NCBI GenBank assembly: GCA_014925825.1
Contig: JACGCK010000057.1
Location: 62,001-126,000 of the forward strand
Direction of reading: 5' to 3'
Origin: Pholiota molesta
Taxonomy: Eukaryota > Basidiomycota > Agaricomycetes > Agaricales > Strophariaceae
DNA length: 64,000 nt
In this document: piece by piece, positions 13,749 to 25,308 of the stretch
Layout of the letters: each line of letters starts with the position of its first letter
Position numbering within the stretch: the first letter of the stretch is position 1
Program-made: the position numbers and the translations under genes
Notes under the pieces: generated by a model
The model's input: only the letters and a program-made list of their open reading frames with translations
What the model was told of the DNA's origin: nothing
The model's database searches: none

Positions 13749-15164
13749 TGGTTGTATCGATATCTTTGGATAGCGAGGATGGAGAATGTATAAATTTTTG
13801 GGCGATGCATTTATACCTCGATGCATGGCCACCGCGTTATAATCACGATGACTGCTGCCACTACTGATGGGCGCCGGTGGGGCCGAATTTCACGAAATGA
13901 ATGCAGGTAAAACTGGACATCTACACTGCAAGCCCTAAACACCTTGGTCACTTGCTGACGAGTGCAAGGTATCACCAATGGCTGCCGGCTTTTTCCCCCG
14001 GGCATCGAGTTAAAGACGGGTTTGCTCGCTCCGACTTCAACAACGCAAGCCCCAATGTGTTCCAACTTGCATATGGGCATCGTCATCCATCTGATTGGGG
14101 TGTCTCATCATATGTTAATCAAGCATAGATCATAGACTCCCCTGGCCCACATGGTTGCATGCATCCTATAGATTTACAAGCAATAATTAGAAACCGCAGA
14201 TGTTCATACCGGGCTATCTAGAGCATCGAGGAAGGCAACGCGACCGTGCACATATGTTTGCAAACCCGCGTGTGCCGTGCCACTATTCGGGCGCCGCCAG
14301 GATATCCCAGCGAGAGACGGAGGACTGAAGCAGGGACACACAAGGGGGGGGACATTTTATTGGGTTCCGAGAATGTAGTAGGAGAACGCTCCAGGCGGAA
14401 GCGCGTGGAGGTCGCCTCACCATGGAGTGTGCCAGTAAATGCATGCGAGGGCGAATACATATAAAGGATGATGATGACAGCGAGTCAGCTCCATAAGGAG
14501 CACATCCACTTCTCAGTTTTATGGCATCCTAGAACTTGAATGAGACAATAAGCTGCAGGCCGCACGCGAAGCCATCCATTGATCATGAGGGCAGACTAGA
14601 ATTCCTGACTCTGCCGAAAACGGTGGCGCTGGAATTGGCAATGAAAGCGTCGGTGCACCGTGACACTGCAGAGCGAGCGGAAAGCGTCAGACTACGGCCG
14701 CCACAGGCATAGCTCTGATCAGCGACGCAGAGACAGGCGTCGAAGTTGGAACGTTAGAGGGACGATGGGATGGGCTCGGGATAATTGAGTAATTTTTGTG
14801 TGTGGAATAGCCCGGCGGAGCCGACGGAGAGCATATATGGAAGAATTGACTAACTTTGGTGTGTCGGGATGGCCCGGCGGAGGACAAGCCTTAAATCGAT
14901 TCATTTGATTTAAGTCTGTTTAGGACTAGAAGCCTTGCCCTGGGCGACGCCGCTTGGAGGAAATGAGATGCTGCCATATTGCGCCCCGCACTGTCCAACG
15001 TGCGCAGAGGGATGGACGTCTACGTATGACTACATTTTCTTGTTAGTTCTCTTCTTATTATCAAGACTGCCCTCAATATATATAACGATAACATGATATA
15101 AAGACAATGAATCGTTCATCACAATCTCACAAATTTACAACCGCAATATCACCAAGCATACCAT
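13749..15164. other. Intergenic stretch between the SDR gene and its decayed copy
   Basis: This is the upstream flank of the dehydrogenase gene. A TATA-like ATATAAAGG lies near 14460. The only repeat I see is the imperfect direct repeat at 14783-14882, listed separately. I see no supported gene. Confidence 0.4.
14783..14882. repeat. Imperfect direct repeat, two units of about 38 bp
   Basis: Unit 1 (14783-14820) starts AATTGAGTAA and ends TAGCCCGGCGGAG. Unit 2 (14844-14882) starts AATTGACTAA and ends TGGCCCGGCGGAG. The units lie about 61 bp apart and differ at several positions, so this is an old local duplication. No function is evident. Confidence 0.6.
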
Positions 15165-15510
15165 CCCCCTTCAATGTTGTTGAATTATCCCCCATTCTTC
15201 TCGCGCGTCGACGAAGCAATGAGATCCACCAACATACTGGCCGCGACGTCGGCAGGACGCCAAAGGTCCTTGATCGCCCCAGCATTCCCAGTCTTGTCCA
15301 ATCGATACTCAGTTGCGCTACACATAATCATCGGTCATCAGTCAACGCTCCATCCAGCAGTGCACAGACGAAAGAACATACCCATATCCGTGTGCACTAT
15401 CCCAGGGCATATCGGGAAAACCACTGCACGCAAAACCGTCCATCAGCCACCCTGTATGCTAAGTTATCGCAATTGGGCACATACATTTGGAGACCTCATC
15501 CAGCTACAAG
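15165..15510 (-). pseudogene. Decayed duplicate of the SDR 3' end
   Basis: Read on the minus strand, this block repeats the last part of the dehydrogenase at 12638-13000: DVAASMLVDLIASSTREKNG, then a TAA stop, then FNNIEGGWYA in the same frame. The intact gene reads DVAAGMLVDIIDSATREKNG and FNNVEGG at the same places. The preceding exon is also recognisable in DNA: 15395-15430 resembles 12885-12925 around CAGGGCATATCGGGAA. The Rossmann and YxxxK parts are absent, so the copy cannot encode an enzyme. It lies on the same strand as the parent, about 2.5 kb away, consistent with a tandem duplication followed by decay. Confidence 0.75.
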
Positions 15511-17012
15511 TTTGATTTTATCTTGAATCTATCGCATCTGCCCACCGCTGTTGCGTCCATCACTTCGAGGTAGTGATACTTCGGCGGTACTGGTTAATGA
15601 CACTCCGAATTTGAATGATCTTCAATCAACTGAATTTTCACACGATATGACACCTTGAGCTTAACTAACGCTAAACTTGCATTCCCTCAACAGACACCAC
15701 AAAAAGCTAAAGCTGGAGCTGGAATTCCCTTATTACTGCGCTGGGCGCTACGCCAATTTTTTATTTATTTTAATTCAGAGTGTCTTAATTTTGAATGCCA
15801 CCCTTTGCTTCCTCAAATAACAGATGCAGTCAAAATATGTAAGTTTTGTTAAGAGGTGCGAACTTCTGCATATAAAATTACTCCAGGATTATAACATACC
15901 GACTGATAGTAAACAGTAGAAGATTTTTATCCAAGACTAAGAGGAGTCAGGTATATATGCCAGACCACAGTCGACTCGGACATATAAGCGACTTATAGCA
16001 GCTGGTAGTGCAGTTCTTTTGTACTGAGAGCTATAGATTTGAGAGCGTACCCATGTCTGCAGCATGTAAATTGCCTCACTGTCAACCTAGGCTAGTTTTA
16101 GGGGAGATTTACTAATTTGGGATTTTCTTATCGCTCTCCAAATAGACGAAATCGGCTCTGTGTGAATAATGTCGACTACGCGGTTTTCTCTCTCTCATCA
16201 AGTATGGGTGCTGATTCTGCATTTTTGCCCAAGCCTGTCGCTCTTCATCTCTGCGTTACAAATATCTTATCTCCAAAGCTATAAAGAAATGTTGGTAAAC
16301 AGCCATTCTGCTAGAATTCATTTAGAAGTGGTTCCAACGCTTGGGATCTCGAGGTAAGCGCAGCCTAAGCGCGACGCCGACGACGATCTATGATCATGAG
16401 GAACGAGTGTTTGTGGAAATCGGAACTGAATAATGTTTTTTTGCCATGGAAAACTGAAATAAGCTTTGGAAATGGCACTTAGTGATCCTTGGTGCTACTA
16501 TTATATTGGCAAGCCATCTTCATTGATTAGTTAGCACGAGCAAAATCTCCATGTGTCGTGGACTCGTGTAGTTGATGAAAGAAAGCTTCGTAAATTCTTG
16601 GTAGATATTGCCGATGGTTTCGGAAGAGGTGGCGCTAATACTATCCACTATTAAAATTGCTCTGAACTCTAATGTTTCTTTAACTGGGCGCTATGTATGT
16701 GGAAAATGTAGTCTGAAGGGTGATCATTTGAGTTCATTCGGAGGTTGGAAGGTTTGAGCTAACGCATATAATAATTTGAGTTGAATTGCATGGAGAATTT
16801 CTCGGATTCTTTCGCAAACCTTACCCGAGGACTTGGAAAATCTGAAATTGTAGACAAAATGTGCTCTAGAATTTATTGCAACACCTGGCAGAGTTTTCAA
16901 GAGAGACAGGTAAAGTGAAACTGCCTCGTTTCCGGCCCTGATATTTCTGGACGGTTGTCAATTGATCGCAGCGCCCGCTGACAAACAGCACAGCACTCTG
17001 GCAACGACGACG
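15511..17012. other. Intergenic stretch upstream of AKR1
   Basis: This is AT-rich sequence with many stops in all frames. I see no gene, RNA or repeat. It should contain the AKR1 promoter at its right end. Confidence 0.4.
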
Positions 17013-19647
17013 ATGAGCGACGGCGTCCTCAACATCAAGTCTGCCCCTCCCACATCCCTAATCTCAACGGAGACCGCGATGGCCACCGACATGTCCTTTG
17101 CCCAGGCTCTCAGCGACCCGACACACAGCCAGACGAGGTATGTTGCCGAATCGCACGCACAAAGTCCAGCCACTAACTGCGGCTCCAGCCCTCAATATTC
17201 GTGGCTGCCCAGCGGGGCGACCTCGACCTCATCCGCGAGCTCATATCCACTGGCAAGGCCAGTGCCACCGACCGCGACCCGCAAAACATCACCCCTCTGC
17301 ACTGGGCGGCCATCAACGCCCACGTCGCCACATGTCGGTATCTGCTCGAACAAGGCGCGGAGGTCGATGCGCTCGGCGGCGACCTCGTCGCGACGCCTAT
17401 GCAATGGGCCGCACGCAATGGGTATCTCTACGTCATCCAGCTGCTCGTCGCCCACGGCGCAGACCCGACCATCACCGACTCGCAGGGGTACAACTCCCTC
17501 CACCTCGTCACGCACTCGTCGTCCATCATGCCGCTGCTCTATCTTCTGCACCAGCCGATCAACGTCGACTCGCGGGACTCGCAGGGCCATACGTCGCTCA
17601 TGTGGGCCGCGTACCAGGGCGATGCGCTGTCTGTGGACCTGCTATTGCGTCATGGGGCGAATACAAATCTCAAAGACGACGCGGGATTGACGCCCTTGCA
17701 TTGGGCGGTGGTCAGAGGGAACAGGGTTGCCATTCGCAGGCTCATTGAAAAAGGAGCCGATCTTGTCGCCAAGGACGGCGAGGGACGCACACCGAGGGAC
17801 ATGGCTGTCGAGCTCAAAAGCTTGGGCGCGTGGAAGCGGGCGCTGGAGGAAGGCGGGATGGATGAGCACGGTGTGAAACGTGGAAAGCCATTGAGCGATG
17901 TGAGGTTATCCATTATGTTGATTCATTTCTTGCTCACTTTTTCTCTAGCGAAACACAAAAATCACAATCTTTATTATGCCTACAATCTTTTTCTATCTAA
18001 TGTTCATGACCTTGACACTTCTACCATGGTATACTGGAATATTACTTGCTGCCGCGGAATTCTTCGGAATGCATCATGTATGTCATCCTCATGCATGCAC
18101 ACGCGGAGTTACTTATCGTTGTATAGATCGTTACTCGGGTGCTCTTGAACAAATCAACATATACCGACAGCGTCAGCCAGACTCCCTACTTTGCTGGAAT
18201 CATATCTGGATCTATTCTATGGGTTCTGTACTGCTGGTTCACCCGACTCGTCCAACGTGTGTTTCCCACTCCTTGCTCGGTTAGATTTACTCTGACGTCA
18301 CTGTAGAAACCCAGTTCCATTCCCTGGCTCATCTTATGTTCGCCCTTTCTGTGGGCTTATGCGCTTACAACTTCTTCCGCTCCATCACATTGGATCCTGG
18401 AACATGTCCAAAACCTGCTAGTGATGAAGAGCTGAAATCTGTATGCAGTCTCTAGCCTGATTCGTTAGACAACGGAAACTGACATTTGATCTAGATCATC
18501 GAAGATCTCGCGTCGGAAGGGCGCCTAAATGGTCAAACGTTCTGCATACAATGTATGGCACGCAAACCACTTCGGTCGAAACATTGTCGTGTATGTGACA
18601 AGTGTGTTGCGCGTAGCGATCAGTGAGTTCTCTGTATCTCAGGCGCCGTATCAAACTGAATGGTAATTTAGTCATTGTCCTTGGGTGTGGAATTGCGGTT
18701 AGCAACTTTCTATCATATTTACCTCAGTGCTCACTGATATCATGACCAGTTGGTTCCAACAATCACCGTCAGTTTTTGCTCTTTGTTAGCACTCTTGTCG
18801 TAGGCATCTGTCTCTTTGACTACCTTACCTATGAATGTGTGTTTCTTGCTCTCTATCCCCTTTATTTGTTCTGATTTCTTCTTTCCTGCACCAGACTTCT
18901 CCACAATTCCCCTTCCAACCACTCCCGACGCCATCTCCCGTCATGTCCGCTCCCCGCCAACCTCTGCGCAATCACCGGAGCAGATACCTTCCTTGTCTCC
19001 GTTGCTGTCTGGGCCACTCTCCAACTCACATGGACTTCCATCCTTCTGGCTTCGCAGCTTTGGCAGGTGCGAAACAAATGACCACACTGGAGGTGTCCAA
19101 CTCGGGCGCTATGGCTTTATGGGCGGCCGTGGTGGCGCTCCCTCGCAGGGCAGATGGGGCACGGCACACCTCGCACCGCGCAGACTCGAGCAGCGTGCTC
19201 CCGGGCATCGACACGGAAGACACAGCGCTCGTCAGCGACGCCGGCACCGCGGCCGCATCCGGGACGTGCACCGACACTCGGGCGTGTGCGCGGGGTGCGG
19301 TCGGGCTTCCTGATGAACCTGCTCGGCTTCGACCGCTTCACGAAGGGCAAGGCGGTGGACGGCCTCACGCGCGCGGGGCGCGCGAGCAACCCGTTCGACC
19401 AGGGCGTCGTCGCGAACTGCAAGGACTTCTGGACGGCGGGGCGGGAGCTCGGCGTGGAGTATGCGACGCTGTATGAGGTGCCGATCGAGGGCTTTAGGGA
19501 GGCGAAGAGGAGGAGAGAGCGCGAGGAGGACCACGATGGTGGTTCGGGGCGGAAGGGCCGCGGCAGGGCCTGTTTATGGGGATGGGCTTCGGACTTGGGC
19601 GCGCGGGGAGCAGCAGAGCTGGGTATGAGCCTGTTAGTCAGGTGTAG
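17013..19647 (+). CDS. AKR1: Ankyrin-repeat DHHC palmitoyltransferase
   Basis: This enzyme S-palmitoylates membrane proteins at the Golgi/endosome, as yeast Akr1 does. It starts at ATG 17013 ([16 protein letters not shown]). After one intron come about five ankyrin repeats (17190-17800; for example [19 protein letters not shown] and [20 protein letters not shown]). Next are two membrane segments around [20 protein letters not shown], then the cysteine-rich domain [20 protein letters not shown]. The catalytic DHHC follows in [19 protein letters not shown]; an intron at about 18622-18673 splits the first His codon of DHHC. Two further membrane segments follow, then a C-terminal tail with [20 protein letters not shown] and GRELGVEY, ending after GYEPVSQV at 19647. 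Apparent one-base losses occur at about 19070, 19300 (GG) and 19566-19568 (GGG). Confidence 0.92.
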
Positions 19648-19978
19648 TGACTGCTGTGTTGTACCTTCCTGTGTATCTAGTAGTTCATCTCATTGGCGAC
19701 CTGGACATGTAAATATCTTCTTCATGACTGGCACGCTTCATGCAACAATATTTATTATAATGTCACTCCTAGTAATATATATTTCGATTCATTCCTTGTG
19801 TTTCTAAAATTGATCCTCGACCTGTGGGACTGGCCGATGCAATCCAAGCTTGTCACTGAACATCAAGGTCTAGAGTCAAGGTGATATGCTATATGAGTAC
19901 GAGCTAGTATACAAAACAACTACATACACAACGAAAGCAAGAGTCGAGGTATATAGTAAAGTAACCTTAGAAAAACTA
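19648..19978. other. Convergent 3' intergenic stretch
   Basis: This is short AT-rich sequence between AKR1 and the minus-strand F-box gene. I see nothing recognisable in it. Confidence 0.4.
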
Positions 19979-22520
19979 TTAGTACATATGCAGACTGAAT
20001 TCACTCTTCAGCAAATAACGGTTCACCCAGCATCTGAACCGCGTAGCTATGAAGCCCGTGGGATATTCAGCGCGCACCCACCTTCGTATATAGGGAGAAG
20101 CGCGGCCAAACCCACGCAGACTGGGTATGCGAAGGCGGCAGCCCCCGGGATCCGCGCCCTCAATCGAGCCCGGCATCTCATAGTCCATGGGAACGTCCTT
20201 GCGCTCGAGCCACGCGGCATCCTCCCCGCCGAGTCGACGCCCTTCCCACAGTCCAGGCGCCGGCGTGTCGGGAGCTCCTTGAGCTCAACGCTCCCCGAGC
20301 TGTAGCCGTTGCTGCTGCTGCTGCTGTGCTCGCTGCGCACGACGACGTAGTGCTCCCCATGCCACCCAAGGAATCGAGCGACGGGATCGCGGTGGCCACG
20401 CTCCGCGCGCTCGATATCCACATCTGGGTCTGTACCTGGAAGTCTTTCTCGGTCAGGAGGTTGGGTTTGGGGCGGCGCTTGTTGGGGCAGTGTAGATGCA
20501 GGAAGGAAAGTGCGGGGAATTTGCCAAAGTCACGCGCGTATTCTTCTGTACAAGTATGCGAATGAGACATGAAAATAGGAAAGGAGAGCGAGCTCGAGGC
20601 ACGTACGAGGGGCTTTTCGGATATCACAGTGGATAAATTGATAGCGTGCATCTGCTCGGGAAGGGCCATGATAAGGGCGACACGGCCATTTGATTAATAT
20701 TCGCGATGCGCACGCCAAGTACGCGCAGCCCGCTGAGATCGGGAAGCAGCTCAAGACCATGTCCCATGGACAGCTCCCCAAATCCAGTCTTCTCAGCTTC
20801 GTGCGCTGGCGCAAAAATCGAGTCACTGAGTGGTACAGTGCGTGTTCGTCGTCATGGCCCACTAGTACAAATCGGAAAGATTGAAGGTGCGGGAGGAAGG
20901 TATGTTTGCCGTCGAGGACCTGGTCACTCCCAAATACCACTGCGGCAGAACCTGGCTCTTCGAGGGTGCCGTGTAGAGTCAGTGACTGTAGATTGTGTGC
21001 GTGTGCAATACGTGCGAAGACGATGTGAGATACTCGTGTGTCGACGAGGTCCAGGTGGGTGAGATTCTTGATAGTCACCGATTGGAAGGCCGAGTCCCAG
21101 GAGTGCTGCCGCTCAAGATAGGCACCAAGGATGAGGTGCCGCAGGGTGTGTTCTTCTGATCGAGGACAGTCCGCACCTCGCCCATGTCGGCAAAACCGTC
21201 ATCATCCTCCGCGCGTAGGGTGAACTTCCGTAGGTTGCGGAAGGCGGATACGCCGACGGCGTCGAAGTGCCATCCTCTACGGGAAAGAAAATCAAAACGC
21301 GAAGATCAGTGGTGTGTTCGCATGAAACTCCCAAGCAAATGGGGCGTACATGAGACCAAGCCCGTGGAGATGCTTGTGGCTCGCAAGCACCGCCTGAACC
21401 ATATCCGCTCGCATCTCTGGATACCCTATCCATTCAAAGTCACGGAGTTCCTTGAATTCCGGGAGTGCCGTCTTGAAGATACCTGAATAGAAAGCCAGGT
21501 ACTCGTCGACCTTGGTGTTTTATCGATAAAATTGCCACTCACGGGTCATAAGATCGAGCATGTCCCCTCCTCATATGCCCAATGCAGCCTCAATGACTTC
21601 ACCCTGCTCGCAAAGACCGGATCGTTTTTTGCTCTGTCGAAATATCCAATCCGCGAGTCAAATTCTCTGGTTGGTCGTCTCCGAAATAGATGTCGACCGT
21701 ATGGAAGATGTGGCGTACAGCGATATCACGGTGGAATGGAGAGATGGACAACCATGTGCGTAAATGGTAGCGAGGTGTATATGATGCTATCCGCTCCCAG
21801 ATTTCCAGTGGGGCTCGTTGGGAGGCAGGTTCGTTGGAGAAGTGGATCTGTAGCCCAAGATGAGAATTCGGAGCGCATTTCAACACAAATTGCATACAAC
21901 TTTTCTCCGTAGGTGGTGCTGGATCTCTCTGTTTGAAGGATCGAGCTTCAAAACAGCTTGGAAATCTGTCGGAACCTAAGAAGATGGAATGCTAGACGAG
22001 TCCGATAACGGTGCCTACCTTCCTGAGCTTTGGCAATTAACTTTTCTCCGCCCCGCTTTCGCGCATTGCCTCGAGCCAGTAGAGCCCTAGCCATATCCTC
22101 TCTCGCGATACCAGGCGTTCGAAGATATACCTCGAAATAGTTTTCCACGTCTGGTCCATACCTGATAGGAGTCGCTCCCAGACGTTAGAAGAAGAAAGCT
22201 CACACACAAAGCACTATGTACTCACTGCCCCGCGTCGATGAGAGTGAGTGCGGTGTCCAGGAGAAAATTTGCCTTTCTGTGTTGGGTGAGCTGTTGGACC
22301 GCCCCACATACCGTCGATGTGAGTTCGTCCTGGGGAATGGGTGTGGACATTGGATGGTATGTGGCGGGTAAGAAGGGTGGCATGGAGGATCTGTGGAAAT
22401 TCCAGCCACAGAGCAGTTACCATCGTTTCGGTTCCTCTTGGCCACACCCTTGGGAGCTTCACGGCCCGCGCCAACCCGCGCCGCCATCCGCACTCCAATC
22501 ATCCACTTTTCTTCTGTCAT
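19979..22520 (-). CDS. F-box protein with N-terminal TPR-like region
   Basis: This is a likely substrate receptor of an SCF ubiquitin ligase. The N-terminus (ATG probably 22520) leads into helices typical of TPR proteins: TQHRKANFLLDTALTLIDAG near 22230, and ENYFEVYLRTPGIAREDMAR with ALLARGNARKRGGEKL near 22100. A continuation DFQAVLKLDPSNREIQHHLR follows near 21930. The F-box is APLEIWERIASYTPRYHLRT then WLSISPFHRDIAVRHIFHTV near 21650-21830. The rest is leucine-rich-repeat-like, for example IKNLTHLDLVDTRVSHIVF and TKLRRLDLGSCPWDMVL, and continues through GSVELKELPTRRRLDCGKG near 20280. The 3' end is uncertain because frames change several times beyond 20700. The gene runs head to head with another F-box gene at 23155. 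Confidence 0.72.
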
Positions 22521-23154
22521 CTTCGTAAAAAAAAAACATGGAACAGACGCTGGATCACATTCATCTTCCGTTTCGACAATTCTCTCATCGACCTCGCCAT
22601 CTTCAACACAGAATAACGCAAATTTGGTGCGCGAATTTGCCTATGGGAACTTGAAGACCCAATTACTACTATTAGCAACCGTTCTCCAGGGACATGATGC
22701 GAAGCTGCTCTACCAAGCTGTCGCAGCCAGGTCGCAGCCTCCGTTTGACTGTTATAATCAAGCCACTCCATGCTGCGGCCTTTCGTCGACAGTCAGGAAA
22801 AGTACTCAAGTACTTTGTTTATGGGATGCCATGAAATTACCGATCTAAAGCATTTAGAGCCTTTCTATACGGGAACACCGCTATGGAGACGTTCACATTT
22901 GGCATTCCGTATATAAGACTTCCCACCGATTTGAATCATCATTCGAGCGAGAGAGAGCGAGACGCGATATTGCCAAGCTGGGACTTAAAGATGCTGAAGC
23001 CTGAGATTCTATACGATTCCTACCTCCGAAACCAATGAAAAGATTACCGGACAGCGGCCGGCAATTTTACTGTGCCGCAGGCATGAAATTAGTATAATTT
23101 ACGCCCATTTTCTGAACTTTAACTCTCAACTCAGTACCATCGGCATCTTTCAAG
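22521..23154. promoter_or_regulatory. Putative shared upstream region of two divergent F-box genes
   Basis: About 630 bp separates the two start codons of head-to-head F-box genes. No coding pattern is visible. The spacing is compatible with a bidirectional promoter, but no specific element is identified. Confidence 0.4.
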
Positions 23155-24860
23155 ATGTCGTCTTCGAGTAAGCTCGTGCATTACCACATTGGAAAATATA
23201 TTCACCGATAACTTCAAATTACAGTGAAAGGTCAATTTCCTTTGGATATTCATTCTCCAATCGAGAGACCACCATCTAAGCCAGCGTATTTGAATGAAAT
23301 ACCTTTCGATCTCAAGGACAAGATCCTAGGATTGATCGATACTCCTCGACATTTACTCTCGATGGCACTCGTCAGTAAAGACTGGGCCGCGCTGATCATA
23401 CCAGATCATATTGAGTATCGGATACTCTATACCCATCTCAGCCGTGGATATCTCTGGGACCATCTCGCTATTCGTGCCGATCTTGCCAAGAACATCCGCA
23501 GGATCCAATTCAGGAAGGACGGAGAAGGCGAACTATACCCTGTCACCTTATGTCCTGTTCCAAAGACTCCCATAATATCGCATCCTCGAAGATCATCGAA
23601 GCATTTCAGAATTTCACGTCACTCGAATCACTGCGTGGCCTGTCGGCCCATACTTCTGTAACCCCACGCTACCAAAGCATATTTTCAGTTCCCTTCTCCA
23701 ATTTCAGAACTTAGAAGAACTACGATTAGGTCAGATCGTTGGCGAGCTCGAGCTTGCAGATGTCGAACCAGTAAGTACCATTATACACCACCACATTGCG
23801 TATCGTTATGACTCCGCTCGTAATTATTAGCTGTGGAAATGTCCAATATCAAGCGACTCGTACTCTGGGGGAATATTTGGGCAAAATGTATATGCCATAC
23901 AGAAGATGCCTTCATCACCTTTTTGAATAATTTGCCTGAACTCAAGGTAAGTGTCGTCAAATCCTATCCTCAATCATCAACTAAACTATTTGGGTTCTTT
24001 ACCTTGAACTCATAGGAACTTGGTATTTCTTATAATCCATGTCACCAGTGTTCACTTCGTGTGCACTACCTAAGCTCACGAAATTGCACTTGTGGCCGGA
24101 GTACACCATGGCTCAGCCTGGAGAGAATATCCTTTCCTCTGACGCCATCATGCTTCGCTTTTTCGAGTCTCATCCTACAATTGAAGACCTCCGGTGGTAT
24201 CCAGCCAGTCAAGGCCTTCCATTACCAAAAGGGCTTCTTCCTGCACTCAAGCGTATACTCTCTGCTGATCACATTGTCAAGACACTTCTACGGGACTCGT
24301 CAGTGTACCAGAGCGCGAAATGCAGGTCATTTCACAGGTCTCACTTACACCCAATACCATGAAGCTCCTACAGAACATGAGTGGCGCCCACTTGCTGGAG
24401 CTCCACATCTGGCGTTTCGAAGACCTCGACCAAATAAAATCACTTGCCTCGCTATTTCCTAATCTACGAACGCTCGATATACCGTATTTTATTCGGGCAG
24501 AACGGGACACGATAGTGAGTGCATCGAATTGGCGTGGTGCTTCGTTTTAAGTTGATCATGCTGCAATTGTATTAGGACGATTGCATCGACGCTCTAGCGC
24601 GCTTTCAGTATTTAGAGCACTTCCTGGATACATCGCTCTGGGTTGCCATAAACATGGCAGTGCCGGCGGCGTTGCTACAGAAGACGGTTAACAAATTAGC
24701 GGTAGCCTGTCCTCATCTTAAAACTCTAAAACATTGGAAGCAGATAAACGGTGTAGGGTCTCATGTTATTTTGAAGAGACAGCCGGCTAATTTGACTTGG
24801 ATATATGGAGAAGATGTGAGCTGGGTGGAGAGGATGGATGAAGATGAATGGATGTTATAG
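23155..24860 (+). CDS. F-box/LRR-like protein
   Basis: This is an F-box protein of the expanded agaricomycete type, presumably an SCF adaptor. Exon 1 is only MSSS plus one base (23155-23167); an intron to 23224 precedes KGQFPLDIHSP. The F-box-like helix is YLNEIPFDLKDKILGLIDTP then RHLLSMALVSKDWAALI (23290-23400). Degenerate LRR segments follow: LLQFQNLEELRLGQIVGELE near 23700, NIKRLVLWGNIW near 23840, LPKLTKLHLWPEY near 24070, and HLLELHIWRFEDLDQIKSLA near 24400. It ends ERMDEDEWML at 24860. Frame changes are needed near 23560-23640 and 24300. Introns lie near 23771-23833, 23947-24015 and 24514-24575. The substrate is unknown. Confidence 0.75.
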
Positions 24861-25308
24861 TAGATTCCTCTGATAATTATGCTATTGTGGGGAGTTGGAA
24901 TCTCTCTCGCTATCGAAACTAAGTTTAAGTAGTGCGAGATTTTATTCGCATAAGATCTTGGCTGAGCGCGGACGCTGAGGCTCGCTGAGGTTTGAAATGT
25001 ATGAGAGTGCCAGGTCCAGGCTAAAGTTCACGCCATTTAAATTTGAGTTTTTTTAACGCTTCGCTAGATATCGTTTTTTGTTTCCGCTGCGCAAATTTAT
25101 GCTCATACCAGGTTATCATTCGGTGGCACGCATTGGGGTCCTGCGTTGCGCGACTCTGCCGTGTGAATCTGTGATTGCACATGTGTCACAATGCACGTGA
25201 AGATTTACGCGGCAGTCACAGACTCGTTTAGTGACGCGCGGGCCACCTGCCCGGCGCCAGCATTCTGCTCTTCTAACCTATACCCTATCGTTGTCCCCAT
25301 ATTCCGCA
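24861..25308. other. Intergenic stretch upstream of TDP1
   Basis: This is a 448 bp spacer between two plus-strand genes and presumably contains the TDP1 promoter. I see no repeat or RNA gene. Confidence 0.4.

Noticed and set aside
17192..17590. 132-codon minus-strand frame in AKR1
   Set aside because: It is antisense to clear ankyrin repeats and has no domain signature.
20308..20325. CTG trinucleotide run
   Set aside because: It encodes a short Ser run in the F-box gene on the minus strand and is too short to be notable as a microsatellite.
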